Under the pieces are notes generated by a model. That model was not told the origin of the DNA. It saw only the letters and a list, made by a program, of their open reading frames with translations, and did no database searches. From the NCBI RefSeq assembly GCF_034424545.1, contig NZ_CP139970.1:992001-1056000 (forward strand): a stretch of DNA of 64,000 nucleotides, given 5' to 3'. The position numbers and the translations under genes were made by a program. Each line of letters opens with the position of its first letter. The first letter of the stretch is position 1. This document shows, piece after piece, positions 30,996 to 39,691 of this stretch. Source of the stretch: Trinickia caryophylli (GTDB lineage Bacteria > Pseudomonadota > Gammaproteobacteria > Burkholderiales > Burkholderiaceae).

Positions 30996-31026
30996 GATTC
31001 GCTTCGATTCGAAACGATTCGATTCG
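30996..31026. repeat. Phased GATTCG repeats
   Basis: Four GATTCG copies begin at 30996, 31006, 31016 and 31021, the first three spaced exactly 10 bp. They lie between the terminator and the 3' end of the transglycosylase gene. No role is evident. Confidence 0.6.
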
Positions 31027-31043
31027 CACGCGGCCGGTTCGGT

Positions 31044-32180
31044 TCAGGCGCCCAACTCGGCACCACCGCCATGCGCGGCGCTCGCGCCGTTGTTCTCATC
31101 GTTGCCCGATGCCGAAGCTGCCGGCGCGGCCGCCTTCGTCACAAGCGTGCCGTGACCGCTCGTCATCGCCACCTGCACGCGCTTGGTTGATGCCACGACC
31201 GGACGACCCTGGGGCGCCTGCGGCGCATTGATCGGCACCGACCGGCCACGCGCAACGTCGCGCAGGCGGCCGCGCTCCGCCATCACCTTGGCGCCATAGC
31301 CCCCGTCGTCGGGCGACGTCGATCCGACATAAAAGCGCAGCCCCTCCGCGAGCGAGCCTCCGCGCGCGATGCAGTCTTTCAGCACGAGCGCGCCCACGGT
31401 GATATTGGCGAGCGGCTGGAGCGCCGCCGTCTGGCCGCCGAAGTATTGGAACTTGTCGGAATGCACTTTGGCCATGACCTGCATGAGCCCGCGCGCACCC
31501 ACGCCGCTTTCCGCATACGGATTGAAACCCGACTCGATCGCCATGACGGCCAGCAGCAGCAGCGGATCGAGGCCGACCTGGCGGCCCGTCTCAAACGCGG
31601 CCTTCACCAGTTGCGCCACAGGCTCCTGCGCCACGTGATAGCGACGCGAGAGATACGACGTGACCAGCGCCTGCTCGCGGGCCGAGACGAGGACACGGTC
31701 GTCGCGCGCATCCGCGGACACGGGCTGCGACGAAATCATCTTGGCGACGAACTCGGGCATGACGGACGTGCGTGCGTCGAGCAACAGCGCGGGACTCGCA
31801 GGCGGAACGAGGCCGCTCGCGCCACTGCCGTCGAAGGCGCCGTCGAATGCACCATCGTTGCGCACGGCCTCGAGCCCAGCGTCCCCGGCGCGCGCCGGTT
31901 CGTCGGCCTGCGCCGGACGGGCCGGGCCGAATGCCGGCAGCGGATGGCCGGACAGCAGCCGGGCCGGGCCCGCCTCGATGGCGGCCGTCAGCATCGGCAT
32001 CAGCCGCGCCGCCAGCGTGCCGCGCACGGCAGGCAGCAGCCAGAGCGCAAGCGCGACGGTCACGGCAAGCGCGCCGACGACGCTGAACAGATGGTGACTA
32101 ACACGCGTCCCACGGCGCAACGCCGCCCGCAAGGCGGGGACGAAGCGGGCATCGAAGCGCCACGACAACCAAGTATTCAT
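31044..32180 (-). CDS. Membrane-anchored lytic transglycosylase (SLT domain)
   Basis: 378-residue peptidoglycan-cleaving enzyme. The ATG at 32180 (MNTWLSWRFDARF) has GGGAG upstream. A single transmembrane anchor lies near residues 33-52 (SVVGALAVTVALALWLLPA). A long Ala/Pro-rich linker follows, then an SLT/goose-lysozyme domain near 185-310. That domain has the catalytic Glu in AIESGFNPYAESGVGARGLM and the follow-up FRYVG-like segment RFYVGSTSPDDGGY. The C-terminal 60 residues are low-complexity. It should act in the periplasm; the partner complex is unknown. Confidence 0.88.
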   Translation of the reverse strand: MNTWLSWRFDARFVPALRAALRRGTRVSHHLFSVVGALAVTVALALWLLPAVRGTLAARLMPMLTAAIEAGPARLLSGHPLPAFGPARPAQADEPARAGDAGLEAVRNDGAFDGAFDGSGASGLVPPASPALLLDARTSVMPEFVAKMISSQPVSADARDDRVLVSAREQALVTSYLSRRYHVAQEPVAQLVKAAFETGRQVGLDPLLLLAVMAIESGFNPYAESGVGARGLMQVMAKVHSDKFQYFGGQTAALQPLANITVGALVLKDCIARGGSLAEGLRFYVGSTSPDDGGYGAKVMAERGRLRDVARGRSVPINAPQAPQGRPVVASTKRVQVAMTSGHGTLVTKAAAPAASASGNDENNGASAAHGGGAELGA

Positions 32181-32844
32181 TCGGTTCTCCCATTGAACAT
32201 GGCGTCGCGACGTAGAAGCCGCGCCTCGGGCGCGTGTCGCGAAAGCCAAGGCGTCGCGGGCCTTGGTTGGGACCGCGGCGACGCCGGGATGCGGAGAGGA
32301 CCGCGGTAAGCGCGCAGCGCAAACCTCGATCGACGCCGGTATGCGGCAAGGTACCGTTGGTTACGGCAACCGACCGTGTGGAGCGCCACATCGGAGCAAA
32401 CGACGGGCGGCATGCCCTGGGCACGCACGCGATAGCGCTCACACAAAAAAACGCCGGCAACTGGACGTGCCGACAAGGGCAAACAACAAATCAGGCCGTA
32501 ACGACCGCGCTGGACGGTGAACGGCCGCGACGCGGTGCGTCAGGAACCGGGGGGCGTTGAACTCAAAACACATGGCACTGCAGCCATTGCGGACGGATTC
32601 TAGCAGGGTTTTATAGATCGTCAATGCTATAAAACTCACAAAACATAACAAAATGTAATTAAAGAACGCCCCGAAACGGCCGAAAACTACGGCCCACGCG
32701 CGTTTCGGGCGCATTGGCGAAACGGTTCCGGAAGAGCGATTCGGCCCCGCCGCGGTACAATCCGGAGCCATCCGGCCGCTGCCGCACCGCTGATTTCGCG
32801 CGGCCGAACCGCGCCGCCCATGCGGCCGCTCGAACGCCAACCTC
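32181..32844. other. Divergent intergenic region with AT-rich dyad
   Basis: 664 bases between the transglycosylase and ubiD, which diverge. No credible gene. Around 32590-32665 the composition drops to strongly AT-rich. There is a 9-bp inverted repeat GTTTTATAG (32608-32616) / CTATAAAAC (32627-32635) with a 10-nt spacer, which could be an operator or part of a promoter. Confidence 0.6.
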
Positions 32845-34419
32845 ATGAAATACAAAGACTTGCGTGATTTCATCGGCCGCCTCGAGGCTGCCGGAGAGCT
32901 GCGCCGCATCGGCCAGCCCGTTTCCCCGGTCCTCGAGATGACCGAGCTTTGCGACCGGGTCCTCCGCAAAGGGGGTCCCGCCCTGCTGTTCGAATCGCCG
33001 GTCGGCCACAGCACCCCCGTGCTCGCCAACCTGTTCGGCACGCCCCGGCGCATCGCGCTCGGCATGGGCATCGACGATACCCTCGCCGCAAGCGACGGTG
33101 CCGCGCTCGAATCGCTACGCGACGTGGGCCGGCTGCTCTCCGCGCTCAAGGAGCCGGAGCCGCCGAGGGGCTTCAAGGATGCCGGCAAGCTCTTCTCGCT
33201 CGCCAAGGCGGTGTGGGACATGGCGCCGAAGACGGTCAGCGCGCCGCCGTGCCAGGAGATCGTGCTCGAAGGAAACGACGTAGACCTTGCCCGCCTGCCG
33301 ATCCAGACGTGCTGGCCCGGCGATGCCGCGCCGCTCGTCACCTGGGGTCTCACGGTCACGCGCGGACCGGCGAAAACGCGGCAGAATCTGGGCATCTACC
33401 GTCAGCAGCTCATCGGCCGCAACAAGCTCATCATGCGCTGGCTCGCCCATCGCGGCGGCGCGCTCGATTTCCGCGAATTCGCGCTGAAGCACCCTGGCCA
33501 GCCCTACCCGGTTGCCGTCGTGCTCGGCGCGGACCCGGCGACGATTCTCGGCGCCGTGACGCCAGTGCCCGATACGCTGTCGGAGTACCAGTTCGCCGGC
33601 CTGCTGCGCGGCGGCCGCACAGAGCTCGCGAAGTGCCTTACGCCCGGCGTCGATACGCTGCAGGTGCCGGCGCGCGCGGAAATCGTTCTCGAGGGGTTCA
33701 TCCATCCGCAGCAGGGGCAGCCCGCCGCCGCGCCGCCCGGCTCTCCGCCCCGGCCCACACGTGGCGCCGCGTCTGCCTACGAACATGCGCTCGAAGGGCC
33801 TTACGGCGATCACACCGGGTACTACAACGAGCAGGAGTGGTTCCCCGTCTTCACGGTCGAGCGGATCACGATGCGTCGCGACGCGATCTATCACTCGACC
33901 TACACCGGCAAGCCGCCCGATGAGCCGGCCATGCTCGGCGTCGCGCTCAACGAAGTCTTCGTGCCGCTGCTTCAGAAGCAGTTCCCCGAAATCACCGACT
34001 TCTATCTGCCGCCCGAGGGCTGCAGCTATCGCATGGCGATCGTGCAGATGAAGAAGAGCTACGCGGGCCACGCGAAGCGCGTGATGTTCGGCGTCTGGAG
34101 CTTTCTGCGCCAGTTCATGTATACGAAGTTCATCGTCGTCGTGGACGAGGACGTCGACGTGCGCGACTGGAAGGAAGTCATCTGGGCGATCACCACACGT
34201 GTCGATCCCGCGCGCGATACCGTGCTCGTCGAGCGTACGCCGATCGATTACCTCGACTTCGCGTCCCCCGTCGCGGGCCTCGGCTCCAAGATGGGTATCG
34301 ACGCCACGAACAAGTGGCCCGGCGAAACCGAACGCGAATGGGGGCGACCGATCGCGATGGACCCGGCCGTCAAGACGCGTATCGATACGCTTTGCGCCCA
34401 GCTCGGCCTCGGACTGTGA
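32845..34419 (+). CDS. ubiD: UbiD-type 4-hydroxy-3-polyprenylbenzoate decarboxylase
   Basis: 524-residue prenyl-FMN-dependent decarboxylase of ubiquinone synthesis. The family start is [22 protein letters not shown]. Conserved stretches include [19 protein letters not shown] near residue 152, [12 protein letters not shown] near 198, and the C-terminal region [20 protein letters not shown]. The length is a little above the E. coli enzyme (497) because of a Pro/Ala-rich insert near residues 290-308 ([18 protein letters not shown]). No ubiX (prenyl-FMN supplier) is present in the window. Confidence 0.95.
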   Translation: MKYKDLRDFIGRLEAAGELRRIGQPVSPVLEMTELCDRVLRKGGPALLFESPVGHSTPVLANLFGTPRRIALGMGIDDTLAASDGAALESLRDVGRLLSALKEPEPPRGFKDAGKLFSLAKAVWDMAPKTVSAPPCQEIVLEGNDVDLARLPIQTCWPGDAAPLVTWGLTVTRGPAKTRQNLGIYRQQLIGRNKLIMRWLAHRGGALDFREFALKHPGQPYPVAVVLGADPATILGAVTPVPDTLSEYQFAGLLRGGRTELAKCLTPGVDTLQVPARAEIVLEGFIHPQQGQPAAAPPGSPPRPTRGAASAYEHALEGPYGDHTGYYNEQEWFPVFTVERITMRRDAIYHSTYTGKPPDEPAMLGVALNEVFVPLLQKQFPEITDFYLPPEGCSYRMAIVQMKKSYAGHAKRVMFGVWSFLRQFMYTKFIVVVDEDVDVRDWKEVIWAITTRVDPARDTVLVERTPIDYLDFASPVAGLGSKMGIDATNKWPGETEREWGRPIAMDPAVKTRIDTLCAQLGLGL

Positions 34420-34500
34420 GCCGCTTGTCCGGCCAATCGCACCGTACCCGTGCCACCGTCCAGCCCAGCGGGCCCTTCAGCCCCTACCTCTCGAGCCGCC

Positions 34501-35562
34501 ATGAACGACCACACCGCCGCACCCGCCGCGATCGTCTACCGCGGTGAAGCCGTCGAGAACACGCATTTCGCCCATGTCGCGCTCGTCGATGCCACGGGCC
34601 GGCTTGCCTATGCGTTCGGCAACCCGCATCGGCGGACGCTTCCGCGCTCCGCCGTGAAGCCCGTGCAGGCGCTGGCCGTAGTCGAGACCGGTGCGCTCGA
34701 GCGCTTTGGATTCGACGATGCCGATCTCGCGTTGATGTGTGCGTCGCACAACAGCGAAGATGCGCAGATCGAGCGCGTGCGCGCCATGCTCGCGAAAGCG
34801 CAGGCAAGCGAAGCCGACTTGCGCTGCGGCCCGCACCGACCGATCTCGGAGGAAGTCGAGCGCGCGTGGATCAAGCGCGACTTCTCCCCCACACCGGTGT
34901 GCAGCAATTGCTCCGGCAAGCATGCCGGTATGCTCGCGGCCGCGCGTGCGATCGCGGCCGGCACCGCGGATTACGAGCGAGAGACGCATCCGTTGCAGCA
35001 ACGCGTGAAGGCCACGCTAGCGGAACTCGCGCAGCTGCCGGCCAGCGAAATCGGTTGGAGCATCGACGGCTGCAACCTGCCGACGCCAGCCTTCACGCTA
35101 GATCGCCTCGCGCTCGTCTTCGCCAAACTCGCGCACACGGCCGCGTTGCCCGCCCCCGTATCGCCGCGCGAGGCGGCGCTCGCACGGATTGCCCGCGCCA
35201 TGACGGGGCATCCCGATCTCGTCGCCGGCAAGGGGCGCTTTTGCACCGCGCTGATGCGCGCGCTCGGCGGCGCCGTGGTCGGCAAGGTCGGGGCCGAGGC
35301 CAGCTACGCGCTCGGCGTACGAGGCGGCGCGCATCGTGTAGAGGGTGTAACGGGTGCGCTCGGACTCGCTGTGAAAGTGGAGGACGGCAACGGCGCGATC
35401 CTCACGGCGATCGTCGCCGAGCTGCTTCATCGGCTCGATATCGGTACGGCGGCACAGCGCGCGGAGCTCGACGCCTGGCGCGCGCCTGTTATCAAGAACA
35501 CCGTCGGGCTGACAGTTGGCCGGACCGAGGTGACGATCCCGCTCGAGCGGCACGCCGGCTGA
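34501..35562 (+). CDS. Asparaginase II-family (rhizobial-type) L-asparaginase
   Basis: 353-residue protein of the family typified by thermolabile Rhizobium-type asparaginases, distinct from the E. coli AnsA/AnsB fold. Family hallmarks are RTLPRSAVKPVQALAVVE near residue 40, CASHNSEDAQI near 78, the Cys/Ser/Lys segment VCSNCSGKHAGMLA near 134, and IDGCNLPTPAF near 184. Hydrolyses asparagine to aspartate and ammonia in the cytoplasm. The start at 34501 matches the conserved length. It lies 81 bases after ubiD, without a terminator between, so co-transcription is possible. Confidence 0.9.
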   Translation: MNDHTAAPAAIVYRGEAVENTHFAHVALVDATGRLAYAFGNPHRRTLPRSAVKPVQALAVVETGALERFGFDDADLALMCASHNSEDAQIERVRAMLAKAQASEADLRCGPHRPISEEVERAWIKRDFSPTPVCSNCSGKHAGMLAAARAIAAGTADYERETHPLQQRVKATLAELAQLPASEIGWSIDGCNLPTPAFTLDRLALVFAKLAHTAALPAPVSPREAALARIARAMTGHPDLVAGKGRFCTALMRALGGAVVGKVGAEASYALGVRGGAHRVEGVTGALGLAVKVEDGNGAILTAIVAELLHRLDIGTAAQRAELDAWRAPVIKNTVGLTVGRTEVTIPLERHAG

Positions 35563-35621
35563 GGTCAGCGCGGCCAACACGCTTCGGCACGGCATCGAGG
35601 TCGTTACGAAAGCGACTTGAA

Positions 35622-35668
35622 ACGAAAACGGCGCAACGCGGGACGAGCCTGCGTTGCGCCGTTTTCGT
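35622..35668. terminator. Long-stem bidirectional terminator
   Basis: A perfect 18-bp inverted repeat (ACGAAAACGGCGCAACGC / its complement) with an 11-nt loop. Internal AAAA and TTTT tracts flank a GC core on both sides, so it can end both the asparaginase transcript and the convergent small-protein transcript. Confidence 0.88.
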
Positions 35669-35710
35669 ATTGCGGCGCGAAGCCGGCGCTATCCGCCGGC
35701 TTGCGGTGAA

Positions 35711-35995
35711 TCAGTAGTAGCCCCAGGGGCGGCGGTGATGGTGCCACCCAGGGCGCCCGTAGTACCCACCACCCCCGACATAAACGCCGGGCGGCGGCCC
35801 GTAGTAGACGGGCGGCGGGCTGTAGACGACGGGCGGCGGCGCATAGTAAACGGGGGGCGGGGGGGGCGCATACACTGGATACGCCGGCATAACGGGCACG
35901 CCGATACCGACCCCGATCGACACTTCTGCCTGCGCCGTCGCGGCGAACCCCGCGCCGAGCGCTGCCACGGCCATCAACGAGACGAGCTTTTTCAT
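35711..35995 (-). CDS. Secreted Pro/Tyr/Gly-rich PXPV-repeat protein
   Basis: 94-residue small exported protein. The signal peptide MKKLVSLMAVAALGAGFAATAQA/E is clear. The mature part opens with VSIGVGIGVPVMP and then alternates PPP and YY/VY units (APPPPPVYYAPPPVVYSPPPVYY), ending in HHHRRPWGYY. Similar PXPV-repeat proteins are widespread in Burkholderiales but have no established function; the His-rich tail could bind metal, which is speculation. Confidence 0.85.
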   Translation of the reverse strand: MKKLVSLMAVAALGAGFAATAQAEVSIGVGIGVPVMPAYPVYAPPPPPVYYAPPPVVYSPPPVYYGPPPGVYVGGGGYYGRPGWHHHRRPWGYY

Positions 35996-36280
35996 TTCTT
36001 TCCCCTAGCGGTGTTGGCGCTTGTGTCGACGGTGACACGGCGCAGTCCGCTACGCTACGGTTTCCAATGTAATGAAAAAGCGCTGCGCCAATCGTGTGCA
36101 TTTGTTGCAAATTGCAATCGCGAAAATCGCTTCCATTCGATGCTTCCCGCTTGGCGGATGTCGACGGGGGCGGCGCACCCGAATTTACCGGCATCCGGGC
36201 AGCCGGCACCATCCGATCGGTAATGTTTGATTACAAATTTGCGCGGCCGCTGCGGGCTCGCGCCCACCGCCCATCGGGCT

Positions 36281-36442
36281 TCAGCCCACTTTGACGTAGG
36301 TGAATTCACGCGTGATGCTGGGTGGCACGTAAGCACCGCCGATCTTGACGCGCGGCGTCAGTCGCTTTTTCTGATCCCACCAGAGACGGCGCTGTGCCCG
36401 GCTCAAGAACCTCAAATGCTTGCGATAGGAAAAAACGTTCAT
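36281..36442 (-). CDS. Small basic protein of unknown function (53 aa)
   Basis: A 53-residue reading frame starts at an ATG (36442) with a near-perfect ribosome site GGAGGT four bases upstream. It begins MNVFSYRKHLRFLSRAQRRL and ends REFTYVKVG. The protein is highly basic (about 13 Lys/Arg), has a WW pair at residues 21-22 and no Cys. Third codon positions are G/C-rich as in neighbouring genes. The composition suggests an RNA- or ribosome-associated peptide, but I recognise no family. Confidence 0.6.
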   Translation of the reverse strand: MNVFSYRKHLRFLSRAQRRLWWDQKKRLTPRVKIGGAYVPPSITREFTYVKVG

Positions 36443-36833
36443 GGTGACCTCCTACACGTGGCTGCGACACAGGAACGAAACCGCGCACTCTGGAAACCTT
36501 CATTCACGCACCCGCAGCCTCGCGCGCGGGCGTCGCGCACCCTTTCGGAGCTCGCAGGGATCCCATCCACATGGCCGCGCCACGCGCGTTCGGAACGCCG
36601 TCATCCGGCCGTTCTTTCGGTCAATACGACTCCGTTACCGCATCGCCGAACATCAGCACGAACCCCTCTTGCAGAACCGCGTGTCACAAGCATGTCCGAC
36701 ATCCCTTTGCGCACGCCTCACCGTATGCGCGCCGAATGCGCGATACTTTTGCGGTGCGGCCCAGACCGGCCCACGTCGTGCCCGCAGCCGCTCCGTCCGC
36801 CGCATCGCACCCGACAAGCATCCGACAACAAAT
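36443..36833. other. Intergenic region between the 53-aa gene and the DUF2520 gene
   Basis: 391 bases separating two divergent genes. Open frames cross it, but their translations are Arg/Pro-rich and not protein-like. No clear promoter, hairpin or repeat stands out. Confidence 0.5.
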
Positions 36834-37781
36834 ATGCCATTCTCATTCGCACCCAGGCTGGGCTTCATCGGCGCCGGCCGGCTCACACGCTGCCTCGCAC
36901 TCGGTTTTTCCCGCGCCGGCTACCCGGTCACGTCCGTGTCGAGCCGCTCCCCGGCATCGGCGCATGCGCTTGCGGAGGCGCTCGACGGCTGCAGGGCGGT
37001 GGACGATCCGCAACAAGTCGTCGATACGGCGGACATCGTCTTTTTAGCCGTTCCCGATGACAGCATCGGTACGGTTGCGAACACATTGCATTTCGACGCC
37101 GCGGCGCGCGGCGGCCGGCGCCAGGCACTCGTGCACTGCAGTGGGGCAACCGAGGTGGCCATATTGAGCGCCGCTGCCGCCCAGGGTGCATTCACCGGGG
37201 GCTTTCATCCGCTCTATCTCTTTGGCGGCACGGCGGCCGACGTCGAGCGCATCGCGGGCTGCTCGATAGCGGTCGAAGCGGCACCCGAGCTCGGCGAAGC
37301 CCTGAAGGCATTGGCGCGCGCGATCGGCTGCCACCCGTTGTCGATCGCGCCCGGTGAACGCATGCTGTACCACGGCGCCGCGCATTACGCCGCGAGTTTC
37401 GCGCTCAGTGCGCTTGCGGAAGCGGTCGCTCTTTGGCGCGCGCTCGGCATGGACGAAACCGACACGTTGCGCGCGCTGCTGCCGATGCTGGCGGGTTCGA
37501 TCGAAACGGCGCGGGAAAAAGGCCTGGCCGGGGCACTCGCCGGCCCGGTCTCGCGGGGCGACGCAGGCCTGCTCGAAAAACAGCTGGCCCGCTTCGAGGC
37601 ACTCGGGGGCGACCACGCTGCGCTTTACGCCCTGCTCACCCGCCGCGCGATCGCACTCGCCCGGAGCCGCGAAGCGCCGCCGGCTACGCTCGAAGCCATG
37701 GCGGCCGCCGTCGAGGCCACGCTCGCACGGGCACTGCCCGCTGCGCGAACGTTCGAGGTGCAAGCGTCCAGTAAGCCGTGA
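36834..37781 (+). CDS. Rossmann-like / DUF2520 domain protein
   Basis: 315-residue NAD(P)-binding protein. The N-terminal Rossmann motif GFIGAGRLTRCLALGFSRAGY is at residues 10-30, and the acidic/Ser-Arg end of beta-2 (SSRS) suggests NADP. The DUF2520 C-terminal helical domain starts near residue 150 (GGFHPLYLF) and includes LYHGAAHYAASFALSALAEA. The fold resembles pyrroline-5-carboxylate reductase and ketopantoate reductase, but the substrate is not known. The start at 36834 is the first ATG that gives the family N-terminus. It is followed by yggT, as proC often is in other bacteria. Confidence 0.85.
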   Translation: MPFSFAPRLGFIGAGRLTRCLALGFSRAGYPVTSVSSRSPASAHALAEALDGCRAVDDPQQVVDTADIVFLAVPDDSIGTVANTLHFDAAARGGRRQALVHCSGATEVAILSAAAAQGAFTGGFHPLYLFGGTAADVERIAGCSIAVEAAPELGEALKALARAIGCHPLSIAPGERMLYHGAAHYAASFALSALAEAVALWRALGMDETDTLRALLPMLAGSIETAREKGLAGALAGPVSRGDAGLLEKQLARFEALGGDHAALYALLTRRAIALARSREAPPATLEAMAAAVEATLARALPAARTFEVQASSKP

Positions 37782-37848
37782 TATGGTGACGACCGGCCAC
37801 TATGGCACCGGCGCATCCGCGAATAACTCAAGAAGGAAAGGACCCAAG

Positions 37849-38412
37849 ATGTTCGGCGATATCGCCCGCTTTCTGCTGAATACCGTATTTACGCTTTTCG
37901 GGGCCGCGCTGCTGTTGCGCGCATGGATGTTCGCGGTTCGCATCCCGCCCTACAACCCGGTTTCGAACGCCGTCATGCAAGCGACGAACTGGCTCGTACT
38001 GCCGCTACGGCACATCATCAAATCATCGCGGTTGATCGACTGGGCGAGCCTCGTCGCAGCCGTGCTCGCGGCGCTCGTATACGTCGTGCTGATGCTGCTG
38101 CTGTGGGGCGCCGATCCAGTCTCGCTCGCGCCGTCGGTCGCGATCGTCTCGGTGCTGACCGTCGTGAAATGGGCGCTCAATCTGCTCGTCTGGCTCACGA
38201 TCCTGATGGCGCTGCTGTCGTGGCTCAATCCGCGCTCGCCGGCCATGCCGATTCTTTACCAGTTGACCGCGCCGTTTCTCGATCCGCTACGTCGCATTCT
38301 GCCGAACCTCGGCGGGTTCGATATCTCGCCGATCCTGCTGTTCGTCATCGTCGAAGTGCTGCTGCGGATCGTGACGCGTCTCGCCGTATCGTTGACCTTC
38401 TTCGGCATCTGA
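37849..38412 (+). CDS. YggT family inner-membrane protein
   Basis: 187-residue integral membrane protein with two YggT repeats. The first is ARFLLNTVFTLFGAALLLRAWM...ATNWLVLPLRHII, the second VVKWALNLLVWLTILMALLSWLNP...LTAPFLDPLRRILP. The ATG at 37849 has AAGGAAAGG upstream. YggT proteins are linked to osmotic tolerance and cell-division-site or membrane organisation in some bacteria. Its place just behind a proC-like gene mirrors the common yggS-proC-yggT order. Confidence 0.9.
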   Translation: MFGDIARFLLNTVFTLFGAALLLRAWMFAVRIPPYNPVSNAVMQATNWLVLPLRHIIKSSRLIDWASLVAAVLAALVYVVLMLLLWGADPVSLAPSVAIVSVLTVVKWALNLLVWLTILMALLSWLNPRSPAMPILYQLTAPFLDPLRRILPNLGGFDISPILLFVIVEVLLRIVTRLAVSLTFFGI

Positions 38413-38485
38413 CACGCAGTGGGCCGACTCGCGGCCTGCTCAGCGCCGGCCGCGGCGCAGCTCCCTGCTCGCGGCCGGCCTTGCC

Positions 38486-38809
38486 TCAACCGCCGCCGAT
38501 CACACCGAAGCGCGCCGGGATCACGGCATAGACGGCCCGCACCTTCTCCTCGCCAACGCGGTCGATGAGCTTTTGCGCCTCGGCCTCGGTCACGATGAAT
38601 TCCACTTCCACGGTCAGCGAGCCCTGCAGTTCGAAAAAGCGATCTTCGTGCAAGACGCGGTGGGCACCGAAGCCGGCCATTGCGCGGAACGCCGAACCGC
38701 CGGCGATACCCATGGTGTTGGCCTCCTCGAGCAGCCATTGCCAGAGCGGCCGCCAGTGCAGCTTGTGGCTCTCGTGCACATAAAAGCGCAGCAACACATA
38801 TTCATCCAT
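38486..38809 (-). CDS. DUF190 domain protein
   Basis: 107-residue cytoplasmic protein from the ATG at 38809 with a G-rich ribosome site. It shows the DUF190 pattern: LLRFYVHESHKLHWRPLWQW, then GIAGGSAFRAMAGFGAHRVLHEDRFFELQGSL, and the ferredoxin-like end VEVEFIVTEAEAQKLIDRV. Members are PII-like small proteins often encoded beside the fluoride channel CrcB. Here the gene lies 75 bases downstream of crcB on the same strand, so it is probably part of the fluoride-induced transcript. Confidence 0.88.
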   Translation of the reverse strand: MDEYVLLRFYVHESHKLHWRPLWQWLLEEANTMGIAGGSAFRAMAGFGAHRVLHEDRFFELQGSLTVEVEFIVTEAEAQKLIDRVGEEKVRAVYAVIPARFGVIGGG

Positions 38810-38884
38810 GGACACCCCCTTCTCGGCCACGACACTTCGCCGCCTTTATCGAGCATAGGACGGCGTGCGCAGTGGACGCAATCG

Positions 38885-39271
38885 TCATGCGGCAAAAAAC
38901 CAGCCCCGCGCGGTCCACATGCCGAGGCCCGTCAACGCGAACGAGCCGGCCATATGGAGCCCCGCCTCGATAAGCGCCCAGGCGATCTGGCCTTGCGCGA
39001 TAAGCGTGACGACTTCTACCGAGAACGTGGAAAACGTCGTGAGCCCGCCCATGAAGCCCGTAATGACGAACAGCCGCCATTCGGGCGGCAGCCCCGCTCG
39101 CGCCGAAAAATAAACGACAGCGATGCCGATCAGATAAGCACCGATCAGATTGGATGCAAGCGTGCCCAACGGCACCATCGGAAAAAGCGCATTCAGGCCG
39201 AGACTCAGCACCCAGCGCAACAAAGCGCCCAGGCCCGCGCCGATAAAGATGGACAGTAGCGTGAAAATCAA
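38885..39271 (-). CDS. crcB: Fluoride-specific ion channel CrcB/Fluc
   Basis: 128-residue four-helix membrane protein; dual-topology dimers expel fluoride. Signatures are [17 protein letters not shown] near residue 11, [14 protein letters not shown] near 36 and [15 protein letters not shown] near 72, the last containing the Phe-box/Thr residues and the Na+-site region. The only good start is a TTG at 39271 (AGGA 7 bases upstream; an in-frame stop lies shortly before), an unusual codon that would lower translation. A fluoride riboswitch lies 86 nt upstream. Confidence 0.95.
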   Translation of the reverse strand: MIFTLLSIFIGAGLGALLRWVLSLGLNALFPMVPLGTLASNLIGAYLIGIAVVYFSARAGLPPEWRLFVITGFMGGLTTFSTFSVEVVTLIAQGQIAWALIEAGLHMAGSFALTGLGMWTARGWFFAA

Positions 39272-39357
39272 GATTCGATCCTGGTAGGTCTATGGAGATC
39301 GAACCGGGGCCGGCGGGCTTCGTGCGGGCGAGCGCCTACCGGTCCCGGTCGGGACAA

Positions 39358-39406
39358 GGTAGGCATCATCAGCCACGAGGGCGGTTCGAGGAGGCATGCC
39401 ATCTCC
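39358..39406 (-). promoter_or_regulatory. Fluoride riboswitch (crcB motif) aptamer
   Basis: Read on the minus strand the element begins GGAGATGGCATGCCTCC, continues AACCGCC, a short GCC/GGC hairpin, and ends GGCTGATGATGCCTACC. This matches the crcB-motif consensus: a first hairpin (GGAG/CTCC), the ACCGCC joint, a second short stem, and TGATGRYNCCT, with loop GGCAT able to pair with ATGCC as the pseudoknot. It sits 86 nt upstream of the crcB TTG start on the same strand. It turns expression on when fluoride is bound. Confidence 0.92.
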
Positions 39407-39691
39407 TGTCGCACGGCCAACGGCCCATCTGCCGAGCGACGACGCGATACTCTATGCGCTGGCGCGGCGCGAAGCAACTACCTCGCGCATCTCATGGTAT
39501 TCCCGGCACGAAGGGCTGCCGACCGCTACAAGACTTAACTCTTGCGCGACGCCGGCCGATATATCGGACGTACAGCAACGCCGGTAAATCTCGCAGACCG
39601 CTTGCTGCGAACGCGCCGGAACCCGAATACACGGGCATCCGTGCGGCCACATGGGCGCTCGCGCCGGTCAACGTATAAAAGGTGTTGCAAG
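39407..39691. other. Intergenic region upstream of the riboswitch and binding-protein gene
   Basis: Divergent promoter region for crcB (left) and the substrate-binding-protein gene (right). No gene seen. The AAAGGTG just before 39692 can serve as ribosome site for the rightward gene. Promoter boxes were not resolved. Confidence 0.45.
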
